Part shown: one piece after another, positions 34,212-49,056 of the stretch
How the letters are laid out: every line of letters begins with the position of its first letter
How positions within the stretch are numbered: position 1 is the stretch's first letter
Source of the DNA: Ianthella basta
Taxonomy: Eukaryota; Porifera; Demospongiae; Verongiida; Ianthellidae
NCBI GenBank assembly: GCA_964019415.1
Contig: OZ025876.1
Coordinates: 1 to 64,000 of the forward strand
Direction: 5' to 3'
DNA length: 64,000 nt
Made by a program: the position numbers and the translations under genes
The notes under the pieces: model-generated
The model's database searches: none
What the model saw: only the letters and a program-made list of their open reading frames with translations
Told to the model about the DNA's origin: nothing

Positions 34212-34668
34212 GTGCGTGCACATACACAGGTCAGTCTATACATGCAATAAGCACGCTGGTTGTGTATAATAGCAGACAACAATGAATCTCGCCTGTTCTC
34301 ACCTTGGAGTGCCCCAGCGGCGCTAGGACGCCCGTGAGCATGAGAACAGCAAACGCGAATGCGCCGAGGGCGAGAAAGAGGGCAGTCAAAGGACAGATGA
34401 GGTACCCAAACAGCTCCGCGCACCCCGTACCGCCGCACCGCCGCTCTGCACCGGCCCGGGAAGGAGCATAGCGGGTGGGGAACACTTCTGCGTAGATGGA
34501 CTCTTCATCCGAGGCCACTGCAACCTCGACATCCTTCCGCCCTTCGCTGTCCTTCCTCCGTCGCCCTCCGCTGGCCGCCGCTGGGCCAGCGTACAGCGGA
34601 TTGAACCCCGTGGCCGTTGGATCCTCGCCACGAGGATGTCGAGCGGTGACCTTCCCTCCTTCGCTCAT
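33244..34668 (-). CDS. Type II membrane protein A, tandem family
   Basis: Four exons, 34303-34668, 34074-34151, 33875-33994 and 33244-33486, give 268 residues; every intron is phase 0. Exon 1 encodes a cytoplasmic segment with FNPLY (residues 22-26) and SIYAEV (57-62, fits the ITIM consensus), a basic/Cys segment, then one hydrophobic helix (LTALFLALGAFAFAVLMLTG) with no signal peptide, implying type II orientation. Exon 2 is a short stalk helix. Exon 3 holds DFGNCTELRFSCSLNATSTT plus C, with N-glycosylation sites. Exon 4 holds QCWYH...FCIVNG...CSLK. Paralogues B and C follow the same plan. I recognise no known family; receptor or adhesion role is inference. Confidence 0.75.
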
Positions 34669-35043
34669 CGCCCGCCCCTATCGGCTCAAACTATTCCACT
34701 ATCTCCTCTCGCTACGTATGGCGGCTGGCGTACGCGTCCTGTTTACAACTGAAGCCCGACGAGTGTAGCGCGAGGTATAATATAGCCAGGAGGGAGTTAT
34801 GCGTCCCGCCTCCTCCGGCCGGACCACCCACGTCAGGCTCGCCTCATGGCTGCTCGCGCGCCAGCAGGTGTGCGCGCTGCCTTACACCTCGCCCTCATTT
34901 GAACACTTGTTGACCATTCACATTCAAATGTCCTGCACTGTGTGTGCTGTATAATGTGTTCGTGTGCCCATTAGCAGGAGACCCTGTACAGTGTGTCCAC
35001 CACCACCACCCCACCTCAGTGAGTGAAGTCACCCTCAGAGCTG

Positions 35044-37107
35044 CTAGGTTGTGGTCAGTGTGACCACAGGAACTTGGCAAGTCAAGTGGTAGAAATTGCA
35101 CACCCCACCAGTACCAGGGCCCATAGCAGCAGAGCCAGAGCACTGGCACTGCAGAGTGTTGTTGGCAAAGATGAACACAGCAGTTTTTCCCTCTCCATTG
35201 GACACCCAGCAGCTCAGGCCCAGAGTCACTGAGGGGGCATTCTGTCCTGTCTCGATAAACTGCAACAGATCATGGTAGAGTGTGTGTAGTGTGAGGTGTG
35301 CAGTGTGAGGTGTGCAGTGTGAGGTGTGCAGTGTGAGGTGTGTATTGTGAGGTGTGCAGTGTGAGGTGTGGAGTGTGAGGTGTGCAGTGTGAGGTGTGTA
35401 GTGTGAGGTGTGCAGTGAGGTGTGGAGTGGAGTGGTGGTGAGTACCTCTGGAGCTGTGCCATTGATCCCTGTAACACAAGTGTCTGAGGAGAAGTTACAG
35501 GATGACCTGAACTCATCACAGGCACTAAAGTTGACTGTCTGGAGCATCATTGTACTAGTCATGGGGAGGGGAAGGGAGGTGGCGTTGGGCTGCAGGGGGA
35601 AGGGCAAGTTGAGTAAGTAGAGATGGGGAGGGGCAGAAGTGCACAGGCAAGACTCACACAAGCAGCTGCCGCGTTCTGTGCAGCAATGTCATTCAGCTGT
35701 ATCTGCAAGTCGGCCAAGGTTGTACTCAGGCTCTCCAGCTGCCAGGGGATGGCATGTCGTCAGCATGGGGGCGGGGGTGGTGGTGGGAGTAATCATGGGT
35801 TAGGGAGGTACAGGGAGGGCAATAAGGCCACCCACGGACTCAATCAATGTCACCTCAGTGATGACTTAAAAGACTTCACTCACACCCTCATCATTCCTAC
35901 TTAATAAATTGTATTTTCAGTTGACTACATCAAACTAGCCCAAAGCTAAGATAGTGATAATCTGTTAATCACTGGCTTGAGGTAGCCATACTTAGGTCCA
36001 TACAACTGGAGGCTGCCTATGGCATCACCATCAAATGGCTGGCAGACAGGTGAGGAGTAGGAGACGGGTGCAGCTGTTTATTCCATGATGCCAACATTTC
36101 TAGATATCTGATTCGCATTCCCAATTCTGGAAATTTGGACTTGACAAACTTGTCCCACTTAGATATATACGTAGATAGATTAGCTTACACTCATTAGCTT
36201 GTGCTGGTGCCAACCAGTGGAAGGTGGCCAGCTAAGCATCCAACACAGCCACAGACACTGGCCTACAGTGCCACTGCGTAGAGGGTTAGGGGCTGCTCTG
36301 GGAAGTTAGCTGAAAGTGTCACGTTTCAAGGCTATTCACACAGTCTATGGAACAGGTGACAGCTGTTCTAGTTGAAGTGAAATAGAACAACAAGCTCCAC
36401 ACACAAGGGACCGTACACTGCAGCATTGTGCTCAATGTTCCCCACCACCCCACTGCCAACCTGGCCCCATGCACACCGTGACTCTGTCCTCCTGTGACCA
36501 GCTGCTGCGGCAATGTCACACATACAATCACACAACACAACCTCTCAATGTAAGCAGGCTTTACTTGCCCTTTACTTAAATGCGCAAAGTGCCCAGGCCA
36601 GCAGAGTCCCGCCCCTCCCGTGTGCTGTGCTCCGCCCACCTGCTCAGCTGGCGGCCGCTGTCCCGCCACTTGTAGCACGCCAAAGGCGACCAGCAGAATC
36701 ACGATGAGGACTGCGGCAGCGAATACACACGCCAACACAGGAAGAACGAGACACATGAAGCTCCGGATGCACGTCCACAGCCTGTCCTTTGAGGAATGTT
36801 CATCGTGCTCAACGCGAACCACCTCCTTGACTTTGTCATCTGCCGACCCTTTGCCGTAGATTGCGTTTTCCGTGTCCAATCTCCCTCCGGGCTGTCCCCC
36901 CCGTAGAGCCGTGTCCTTCGACGGGTCCTCGTACGGGTTCAGCAGAGCCGTGTCGCTAGTGGTAGTGTCCCGAGTCGAGGCGAATGAAGGGGGCGGAGAG
37001 TCCGAGGTTGGTGGGCGCTCCAGAATCGTGGCGTACATCGGGTTCATCTCCGTCGAAGTTGGCTCTGAGGAGGCCATGTCCGTCATATTGTGTTTGCGCA
37101 ACTCCAC
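35044..37107 (-). CDS. Type II membrane protein B, tandem family
   Basis: Four exons, 36640-37107, 35658-35738, 35446-35589 and 35044-35259, give 302 residues, all introns phase 0. The start could be the first or the second Met (residue 8, MTDMASS). The cytoplasmic part has MNPMYATI (NPxY overlapping YxxI), LLNPYEDP and AIYGKG. The membrane helix is LVLPVLACVFAAAVLIVILL. The exon 2 stalk is a heptad-like helix (LESLSTTLADLQIQLNDIAA). Exon 3 holds NFSACDEFRSSCNFSSDTC and exon 4 holds SCWVSN...QCQCSG...CNFYHLTC, aligning with A and C. A short GTGTGAGGTGTGCA tandem repeat fills the last intron (35275-35440), and 35740-36640 is one long intron in which nothing else was seen. Confidence 0.75.
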
Positions 37108-37260
37108 CGCATGGCCGCAAGATATTATGTATGGGCATTAATGGCTTCGATACAGCGACATTGTCAAGATTTCGCTAAACAAAAAAAAAGGATTAATACA
37201 ATTTTACACACAGTCACACTACACTGTATAATGTGTGGAAGATAGGTATGTCTGCTAGCG

Positions 37261-38756
37261 TCACGTCTGCTGCACGCGGACATTGGTGAGAGCACACTCT
37301 TTGATGTAGAAGTAGCACGCGGCCCTTGACTCAGACCCCACGGCCCTTGAAACAGTACCCGCACAATTGCACGTGAAGATAGGATTCACCACGCCCATGA
37401 CAGGTAAGGACCTAAATTCTAATGCAGTTTGAAGATCAGACACCTCTCCTGTAATGTCAGAAAACCAGCAGCTCTGCTCCACCACGACTCGCGTACTCTC
37501 AGAAATAGATGTATTCAGAAACTAGAGGGAGTAGAGGGTGAACTGGAAGACAAGGTCGACTGAGCACATGCACAGCACGCTTGTACCTCTGGTGGCATGG
37601 GGATGTTGACAGCACAGCTGGCCGTTGAGTCACTGATGTTACAGTGCCGGCGCACACTTTGGCACTCACTGTAATTAACCACTCTGATGTCAGCAAACTG
37701 AGCCACCTCAACCGGCGCCATTGTTGGGTCTGAGCTGGGGCTCTGCACACACAACAGCACAAGTAACCCCCTCCACCTCACACACACAGACAGTAGCAAC
37801 ACCTCACACACCTGTAGCTCCATCACACGCTGCTGCAGGGCGGACACATTCACCCTCAGACTCTCAATTTCCTGCACATACACACACACACACACAATCA
37901 CATGCACACACCAAACAACCAGCTATATCTGGTTGGGCACAGCCGATTTCAGAATAGTTGGCCAAATGGCAAATGGCGTAACGTCATAGCAAATGGCAAT
38001 ACTGTACAGTTGGAGTGATGTAATGGCAAGCAGTTAAACTAGTGACGTCACGCCATTTGGCCATTCTGCCATTTGCCATTTTGGCCAACCGTTCTGAAAT
38101 CAGCTGTATACACAACGCCAAAACAGGCACTCAGTGCCAGTGCGTGGTTGGCTAATGTCATGCCATGAGGCGCCAGGGGCAGAGGGAGGTGACAGGACGA
38201 TAAGGCTATTTATGGCCATGATTAAGGTGTCCAGGATGTGCGCTCTGCGCAAGAGAGCGTGCCATGCAACACGCGGCATGCACAGTACCTGGTTGGACGA
38301 GGGGAGGGGGAGGATGCCGAGGAAGAGGAAGACGAACAGGACGAGGGCGGCGATGCTGAGCACAAGCGCTAATCCCACAAAAAGGACCGCCGCTCCGCAG
38401 GCCACTACGCCGCTCGCCCTCCGACGGCCGTGCTGTGGTTTCGGTACAGGCCCCCTGTCCTTGTACCTCTTCTTGCCACTCGGCTCTTGCTGGCCGACCT
38501 CGCCGTATATGTTATTTTTTCCCTCCAATCTCTGCTTGGTCGCTGGGGCACCCGCGGGACTCGTCCTCTTCGCAGCCCGTACCGCTACGCTGGGGTCCTT
38601 CTCCGCGCCTGGTAAGGACTCATAGAGAGGGTTGATTTCTTTCTGCGTCCACGTCGGTTCGGTGTGGTCTGGCTGCGACGCCACCTCGGGATATGAGTGT
38701 CCTTCTTCTGGCGACTTCTGATATTTAAGCAGCATTGGGTTGTCGTTGTCTGCCAT
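37261..38756 (-). CDS. Type II membrane protein C, tandem family
   Basis: Four exons, 38289-38756, 37812-37871, 37587-37742 and 37261-37521, give 314 residues, all introns phase 0. Exon 1 is 468 bases, exactly as in paralogue B. Cytoplasmic motifs: INPLYESL (41-48; NPxY overlapping YxxL), SYPEV (21-25) and NIYGEV (82-87). A strongly hydrophobic helix (VLSIAALVLFVFLFLGILPL) ends exon 1. The stalk EIESLRVNVSALQQRVMELQ is a coiled-coil. Exon 3 holds NYSECQSVRRHCNISDSTAS plus C; exon 4 holds SCWFSD...FTCNCAGT...CYFYIKEC. Intron 1 contains a MITE. The family has no recognised homologue; tyrosine-based signalling or endocytosis is inferred from motifs only. Confidence 0.75.
37940..38106. mobile_element. 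MITE with CAGCNGATTT ends
   Basis: A 167-base foldback element in intron 1 of membrane gene C. It begins CAGCCGATTTCAGAATAGTT and ends AACCGTTCTGAAATCAGCTG; the internal GGCCAAATGGCAAATGGC is inverted on the other side. TA follows the right end and CA precedes the left end, so the TA duplication is only half visible. The ends share the CAGCNGATTT pattern with the element at 21867, suggesting the same Tc1/mariner-like superfamily. Confidence 0.8.
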
Positions 38757-38889
38757 CCTCCCTTTGGCTCGGCACCCTCCCTACCGACAATTTGCGGTCT
38801 AACACATTTTCAGCGCCCAAACATATGATGACACATGACATCACGTGCGTGCGCCGATGCGTGTATATATTATACGTGTGCATGTAAGG

Positions 38890-41105
38890 TCAGTGCGTTT
38901 CGTCCAAGTTGGCCTGGCTCATTTGCTGCTCTACTGGAGTGCTGAAGGAGGCATTCCTTCTGAAGGGGGCTTCTGACATGCACACACGGGTCACACCCTG
39001 TAGGGGATAAGGGGTGGGGCAGTGCTGCTGAAGGGGGTGGGGCAGTGCTGCTGGGGGTGGGGCAGTGCTGCTGAAGGGGGTGGAGCAGTGCTGCTGAAGG
39101 GGGTGGGGCAGTGCTGCTGGAGGTGGGGCAGTGCTGCTGAAGGGGGTGGAGCAGTGCTGCAGGGGGTGGGGCAGTGCTGCTGACGGGGGGGGGGGGGTGG
39201 GGCAGTATTGCTGAAGGGGGTGGGGTAGTGCACTGAAGGGGGTGGGGCATGTACTTACTGTGATCCCTTGCTGTACGTTGTCTGTCCAATAGCTGGCAGG
39301 CTGTTCCCCACGCAGACTGTGCTCCTGTGGGGGGGGGGGGGGGGGGGGTGTAGCTAGTGTGCATCTTGAGTTAGTCTAGCTGTGCTAGCCCCTGCCTCTC
39401 CACTCTGCTCCCACCCCACACAAGATGGCATAAGGCTACCTTGTCTGAAGTGCTAGGGTTGTGTTGACTGACCTTAGTGGGAGCTGGGTCAAGAGGTTTG
39501 AAATCTGCACAAAGGGCAAACACATTCATGTGATGAGCCAGCCACAAGCACCCTGCAGTCTACCTGCTCTGACCACAGCTATGTTGGGCATCTGTTTGAA
39601 CAGGATGTGCCGTCTGTATTGCATTCCATTGCACTACTGGGGTCACATTGTGAACACACACACACACCACACATGACACACACACCACACACATACACAC
39701 GCATGCGCGCCACACCTGTCCCACCTCTGAAGAAGTCCTTGCTGGTAGTGGAGCGGTAGTCTGGTGCAGGAGGGGCGGGGTTTGACTCCTCCATCACCTC
39801 CCTGCTGACCATGGCATACAGCTGACCCTGTAGGGCCTCCCTCCGGCTGCCCACACTACGCACCTGAGCACCCTCCGGCTGGCAATAGGTCTCCCTCACA
39901 GTGGATGCACCCTCCACTGGAGCAGATAGTTCAGTTGTTAAGATACCCTGCATATGGTGTGGGCATGCCAGTCCAGTTGCACATGGGGCGGAACATGCAG
40001 TCACATGAACTCCCACAGCTCCCACTGGACAGACACACACCACCAGCACACGCCCACTGCACCCAGCACACGCCCACTGCACCCAGCACACGCCCACTGC
40101 ACCCAGCACACGCCCACTGCACCCAGCACACGCCCACTGCACCCAGCACACGCCCACTGCATCCAGCACACGCCCACTGCACCCAGCACACGCCCACTGC
40201 ACCCAGCACACGCCCACTGCACCCAGCACACGCCCACTGTGCCCAGCACACGCCCACTGCACCCAGCACACGCCCACTGTGCCCAGACCCGCATACCTTG
40301 TGGCCCTGTCGGTGCAGTCTTGTGCTCAGAGTGCCGTCCTCGCGGCGGTTCCCTTCCTCCAGGTGGGCCACCTGCCGCTACACACAGACAGCGACAGGGC
40401 ATGCAATGAAGGCAGAGAATTTCAAGCAATTCACACAACACAAAAGGCAAAAAGATTCAGAACACTTTGACCCAAGGGCCTTCGTCAGCGCCTGTGACAC
40501 GGTAATAAGCCTATACAGTATCATGCCATGCTTCCAACAAGGGGATTGAATCACCCCTAGATAGATGGCAATATAACTGATAACTTTGCATAATCTGATC
40601 AGTCATCCAGTCAATATTTCCCCCTTTTTATGCAATATGTACTATATTGTGCATGTGTTTATGCATCTAATAAAAAGATGAACAAAGAGTGAGGGTGCAT
40701 TCCTTGTATGGCTTCGCCCTAGTATATTGTAACTTGTACTGCATCTACTAAAAAGATGAACAAAGAGTGAGGGAGGCCAGAGCAGTGTGCCACTGATCAT
40801 GGCTTCATGGGTCATCTAACACAGATAGACGCCCACATGTACACATGCATCTCTTGTGTGCAGTATCTTAGTACATAACAGGGACTAGTTGGGTGTTGCA
40901 GTCTATAGCAGAGGCTAACACTTCAGATTTATCAACAGTGGCCTGAAACATGTCCCGATTCGTCAAAGCATAAATAATAATGACCGCTTTAGTACGACAG
41001 TGTGGTGCCCCAGTGGCAGTATGGGTGTGTCCCCTCACCCCACCCCCCGCTCACTTGTTCGACCCAGTTCTCGATGAGAGTCTTGCTCTGCAGGTTGACA
41101 GACAT
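38890..41105 (-). CDS. Probable ciliary SPAG8-like protein
   Basis: About six exons on the minus strand: start at 41105 (MSVNLQSKTLIENWVEQ), then VAHLEEGNRREDGTLSTRLH at about 40310-40380, an exon at about 39727-39910 (RREALQGQLYAMVSREVMEE...DYRSTTSKDFF), a short exon FKPLDPAPTK (about 39476-39507), ASYWTDNVQQGIT (about 39258-39325) and a last exon with APFRRNASFSTPVEQ ending in TGA at 38890. The NWVEE-like start and the FRRNASFSTP end recall SPAG8, a microtubule inner protein of motile cilia, but this comes from memory of motifs and is tentative. A near-perfect RFX X-box 10 bases upstream of the start supports a ciliary role. Confidence 0.5.
39000..39245. repeat. GTGCTGCTGAAGGGGGTGGGGCA repeat
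   Basis: About ten copies of a 23-base unit with internal deletions, in the last intron of the SPAG8-like gene, beginning within about 20 bases of the final exon. C-rich on the gene's sense strand, so it extends a pyrimidine tract next to the acceptor. Confidence 0.9.
40036..40288. repeat. 20-bp ACCCAGCACACGCCCACTGC array
   Basis: Twelve to thirteen nearly identical 20-base copies in an intron of the SPAG8-like gene. The gene's donor lies about 20 bases beyond the right end (CACAAG, then GTATGCGGGTCTGGGCAC), and GGGCACAG leads directly into the repeat. Confidence 0.95.
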
Positions 41106-41226
41106 CTTGACTGAATCACCATGGAAACGAGGATTCCCCTACTGTGCTTCCCAAAGTTTTACGGAGCCCGTTTCAGGCTGAGGACAAAGGGAACCCCCCC
41201 CCATATCGGCAGCCTCGCGGAGCAGC
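41106..41226. promoter_or_regulatory. 121-bp bidirectional promoter with RFX X-box
   Basis: Between the divergent starts of the SPAG8-like gene (-) and NAA10 (+). ATCACCATGGAAAC at 41115-41128 matches the X-box consensus GTHNYYATRRNAAC at 13 of 14 positions (only the first base differs). No TATA box seen. Confidence 0.6.
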
Positions 41227-42265
<1,039 letters not shown>

Positions 42266-42404
42266 GTGACAACACAACACAACATGGATTTGTAGTAATT
42301 GTTTTGATTCAATTGTTGAACATGTGACCAGCATGTGACCAGCATGTGACCAGCATGTGATCCACACACAACTCTGTGGTCCAGCCACAGAGACACCTGT
42401 GAGT

Positions 42405-45400
42405 CTAGGCGGTTTCCAAGAAGGGATCAAGTTTAGTCCGCAGTCGCTCAAGTGCTGCTTGCAGCATTGGCTCCTGCTCCCTGGACAGCTGCAGTGCCAC
42501 TACAGCAGCCATCTTGCTCAGTTCAGAGAAGCACATCTCTTTGGACTCGTAGTCACTGGTGGCAGCAAGGCTGGCCCTCGGTCCAGGGGGGCGGAGTTTG
42601 CAGGTGAGGATGAGTGGAGAGAACCTGTCAACCATCATCTCCACCACCTGGCATGCTGCCAGCACATACCTGGGGAGGGGAGGGGGAGGGGGAGGGGGAG
42701 GGGCTGGTGATAACACTGAGGGAGTGGGGGAGGGGGAGGGGAGCTCACATCTTGTCCAGGTGGCCCTGGACCAGTCTCTGAAGGGTTGGGAGGAGCACGG
42801 CACACACTGACAGACGCCACGGAGCCCTGTGAGAGGAGTGGGGAGGCGTTCCATAAGGGTGCACGCCCCACCTGCCCCCCACCAAGGCTCACTGTATCTC
42901 CATGAAGACCCCCAGGACCCCCAGGAGCAGAGCCACGTCCTCCTCGTCCTCAGCAAGGCACATCTGCAGTGTGTTGGTCACTGCCTGCAGAGCCTTGTCC
43001 TCACTCCACAGCCGACACACATTGGGAATTAGCTGCAGGGGGGGACAGAGCAGGTGACAGCAAGACTGCTGTTACCATGGTGACAGTCCTCTCTACCTCC
43101 TACCTGCTCTCTCGCCCGCAGTGTGCACATCACATCGCGGTGTCCAGTCTGCATCTCCTCCACTGCCTGCTGCTCCTCCGACAGCACCACACTCTTCTGG
43201 TCACAGAATGTAAACAGCTGATCTGAGGACAGCACTGGGTCCCAAGATGTCCGCTTGGACTTTGGAACAGACCACGCCCCCTTGCGGGCGGGGTCAACCG
43301 TCTGAGGAGGGCAACCATTCTCAGCACAATGAACATCACTGCCGTCCCCGCCTTCACGCACTGAAAGGGGTGGGGCTTCATCCGGGGAATCCCCATCCTC
43401 ACTGCTGCTACTGCTGTGTGCCATCATTTCCCTCAACTCTGCTAGCCCCGGATCAGATCGCCGCAGCGACAGGGTTGCGTAGTATGGGCTAGTCCTCTGT
43501 ATCGTTGGCAACCTGACCCCCACCCCCCTGTGCTGCCCCAGGAGAGAGTTGATGTCCAGGTTTTGGAGCTGTCGGGCAATCAATCCACGCACACCAACAC
43601 CTGCGCTGAGCTGTGCACGACTGTCATAGGAGTAGGAGCTCCTTCCACTGGCCGGGGCCCCCACCACTGGAGTAGGGATATCCTCACTCTGCCCCTGATG
43701 GCTCAGATTGGATGAGGAAATGTTGCTCTCATGAGGGGCGGCTGGGGAGGTCGCCATACCAACAGGTCTCTGCTTGCTGCCTCTCTGGGTTGGCGGTGTG
43801 GGCAGCTTGCGAGTTTGTGGGGATTGGGCGGGACCAGAGGTGGGTGGGGCCTTCCTAAGGCTGGAGGGGCTGGGCGCAGAGGTGGGTGGGGCCTTCCTAA
43901 GGCTGGAGGGGCTGGGCGCAGAGTTTCTCTTCAATTTTCCACTTCCAGTTCGTTCGTAGAGCCACTGCCGAGGTGGCTTCTTTGGGACACTGGAAGGTAT
44001 GTGCAGTGTGTCAGTGGGAGAGAGAGGGAGGAGAGTGCTACACTGTGGAGAGGGGCAGGCAGTGCAGAGGGGCGGGGCAGTGTGACACAGCTTACACAGG
44101 TTCCAACAGACGGACTGCTGAGAGATAGGCGTGGCTGAAGGCGGGGTCGTCCTTCACTGCCTCTGGGAGTGCCTTCAGCTGTGGCAGGACCACCTGTGGG
44201 AGGGGTATAGGGTGTGGCTCTAAGGGTGTGACCATGTGATCTCGTTATCACTGGACCAGTGCGAGTTGCACCAACCCCTTGTCTACGACCTGACAACTGA
44301 CACCACCTGTGCTAACTGGACCCATAGACAAGACTGACACAAGCAACCCTGCTGGCACAGTATCTAGCCCAGCCCCATCATGCCAATCAGCTGTCACACC
44401 CACCTGCAGTGCCTGTGCTGTCTCTAGTGCTGCCCCTCCCACTTCAGGCCTCAGACAATCCAACTTTCTTTCAGCACTCCACTTGGCCAGGGACTCTACG
44501 AAGGCAGCCATTTTCCTCAACACTGACAGTGACACTTTGTCCCTTCCTAACTGTTCCTGCATCAGACCAACCAACACCTTGACCTGCTCTGGGGAGATGG
44601 CCTGTGGGGGAAGGGATGGGGGTGGGGGAGAGGAGGGGAGAGGGTGGGGTGGAGGGTGGAGTGGAAGGAGGGTGGAGAAAGGGGGCAGGATTGATGAAGG
44701 TGGAACAGTACGGAGGGTTAAGATGGGTACTCACTGGGCCGTTTTCTTCTGGTGGCTGGTGTGTTAGGTTTGTCAGAAAGCCCCACCCACGCTCCACAAG
44801 CCACACCCCTTCCCTCAGTGCTGGGTGTGTCATACATTGGATGACACACCCCACTGCCCCGCCCACAAGTAGGGAGCACTGGTTGTGGAGAGAGGGGCTA
44901 AACACCGCCAGCACCTCCATCAGCGTAGCACAAACAGACACTGCCTTGCACTCCAACTCCTGTGCAGTAATACCAAGTGAAGTACACATCACACCACTCA
45001 TGTACAGGGGTACCCTCCACCACACCACTCATGTACAGGGGTACCCTCCACCACACCACTCATGTACAGGGGTACCCTCCACCACACCACTCATGTACAG
45101 GGGTACCCTCCACCACACCACACCACTCATGTACAGGGGTACCCTCCACCACACCACACCACTCATGTACAGGGGTACCCTCCACCACACCACACCACTC
45201 ATGTACAGGGGTACCCACCACCACACCACACCACTCATGTACAGGGGTACCCTCCACCACACCACTCATGTACAGGGGTACCCTCCACCACATGACTCAT
45301 GTACAGGGGTACCCTCCACCACACCACTCATGTACAGGGGTACCCTCCACCACACCACACCACTCATGTACAGGGGTACCCTCCACCACACCACACCACT

Positions 45401-46639
45401 CATGTACAGGGGTACCCTCCACCACACCACTCATGTACAGGGGTACCCACCACCACACCACTCATGTACAGGGGTACCCTCCACCACATGACTCATGTAC
45501 AGGGGTACCCTCCACCACATGACTCATGTACAGGGGTACCCTCCACCACACCACTCATGTACAGGGGTACCCTCCACCACACCACTCATGTACAGGGGTA
45601 CCCACCACCACACCACACGATTCATGTACAGGGGTACCTTCCATCACTACCAAGTGAGAGTACGTACCTTGGCGGTGGTTGCCATGACAATGAGTTGAAC
45701 GATAAACTCCACTGTAAGTGTGTCTGTGTGAGGCGTCCCATCCGGAGTAGGCATGGAGTGCAGTGCAGTGTGGTAGGCAAAGATGAAGTCCCTAAGGAGG
45801 GTCTGGTTGACTGTCTCCACTGTCAGCAACACCTCTTTCAGCTTGCTGATGAGGGGGGCGTGTCCAGGGGTGTGTGGCTGCAGCAACATCTGGTAACTGA
45901 CCAAGCTGGTCACCAGTGGGGAGTACTGCAGAAGGCCGGTGGTACAGCATGATGCAAGATTACATCACATCATCACCATGGCAACTCACTTACCGGCTGT
46001 TCAAGGGTTAATTGTCCTGGCAGTGTCTTCCTCAGTCGGCCCACGTCACTGTTGATGGCTCTGGTCAGTGCTGGCATCCCTGGGCCCACCTCAGTGAGGG
46101 ACCGGTCGGTGGCGTTGTCCTTGGGGGGCGGGGCTGTGGGGAGTGCAGGCAGGCTCCGCCTCTTCCTCTGCCCCACCCTAGGAACAATAGGAGTGGCCAC
46201 AGCTGCTCGTGTGGTGAGAGTGAAACGGGAGCCGCCCACCTCAAGGGTGGAGCCCACCGTTAACTTAGTGGGGGTTCCCCCTTTCTCCGCCTCAACCCCG
46301 TCCACACAGCACCGCCCCTCCTCCACCAGGAAGATCAGCCACGTGCGGCGGACGAGGACCTCTATGTGGAACACTTCGTCCTTCCCCTTGGCCGGGAGGG
46401 AAACGTCGCCCGGCTGCTTGGGACTACCGGACACTGCAGAAGGAGGGTGGTAACGCGAGTGAACACACCTCCACCAGGACGTCTGCTAGGGGGTACGGTG
46501 TGCAGCCAGTCTTACCCAGCGCGTGGCGTCCCGGAGACAGCACGTGGAAGAACCCGTCCTCCGCGCTGTGCAGGCCCAAAGTGACTTCCGTCCGCCTCAG
46601 CGCCCCGGACGCCTCCGCCGTGTCTCTCACGGCGGCCAT
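42405..46639 (-). CDS. FHA-like plus katanin-p80 con80 domain protein
   Basis: About ten exons on the minus strand from 46639 (MAAVRDTAEASGALRR) to TAG at 42405. Residues about 30-130 look FHA-like (VFHIEVLVRRTWLIFLVEEG, then VGSTLEVGGSRFTL). Middle exons (45660-45930, 44740-44960, 44410-44600, 44100-44190) are helical. A Ser/Pro-rich linker at about 43060-43990 has the duplicated SPSSLRKAPPTS. The C-terminal exons (GHRDVMCTLRAREQ, VCRLWSEDKALQAV, VVEMMVDRFSPLIL) align in order with the con80 domain of katanin p80 (GHDTMCVVL, VRAVW, LKLILQRFLPLI), which binds the katanin p60 severing ATPase. There is no WD40 domain, unlike KATNB1. It could instead be two adjacent genes, but exons join in frame and no promoter gap is evident. 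Confidence 0.6.
44993..45650. repeat. 31/36-bp minisatellite in an intron
   Basis: About 20 copies of a 31-base unit (CAGGGGTACCCTCCACCACA, CCACTCATGTA) with a 36-base variant carrying an extra ACACC. It fills an intron of the FHA-like/con80 gene. The donor of that intron (AAG then GTACGTAC on the minus strand) lies within 20 bases of the array, and each unit contains GGTACC. Confidence 0.95.
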
Positions 46640-46754
46640 TGTGGAAGTCACACAACATGCGCGCGAGAAAAATCGAGTATGCGTGTTATTTGGTCGGCAG
46701 TAATTAGCAAGATTCGTGCAAATGACAAGTGTTGGTGTTGCTTGGATGGGTGGG

Positions 46755-49056
<2,302 letters not shown>

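Noticed and set aside
39579-40277. Minus-strand frame of 232 residues with WACAGCSGRVL repeats
   Set aside because: Only the part near 39727-39910 is exon-like; the rest reads through a 20-base minisatellite and a CA-rich tract.
42405-46639. Calling this gene KATNB1
   Set aside because: The con80 part fits, but the WD40 propeller that defines KATNB1 is absent and an FHA-like N-terminus takes its place.
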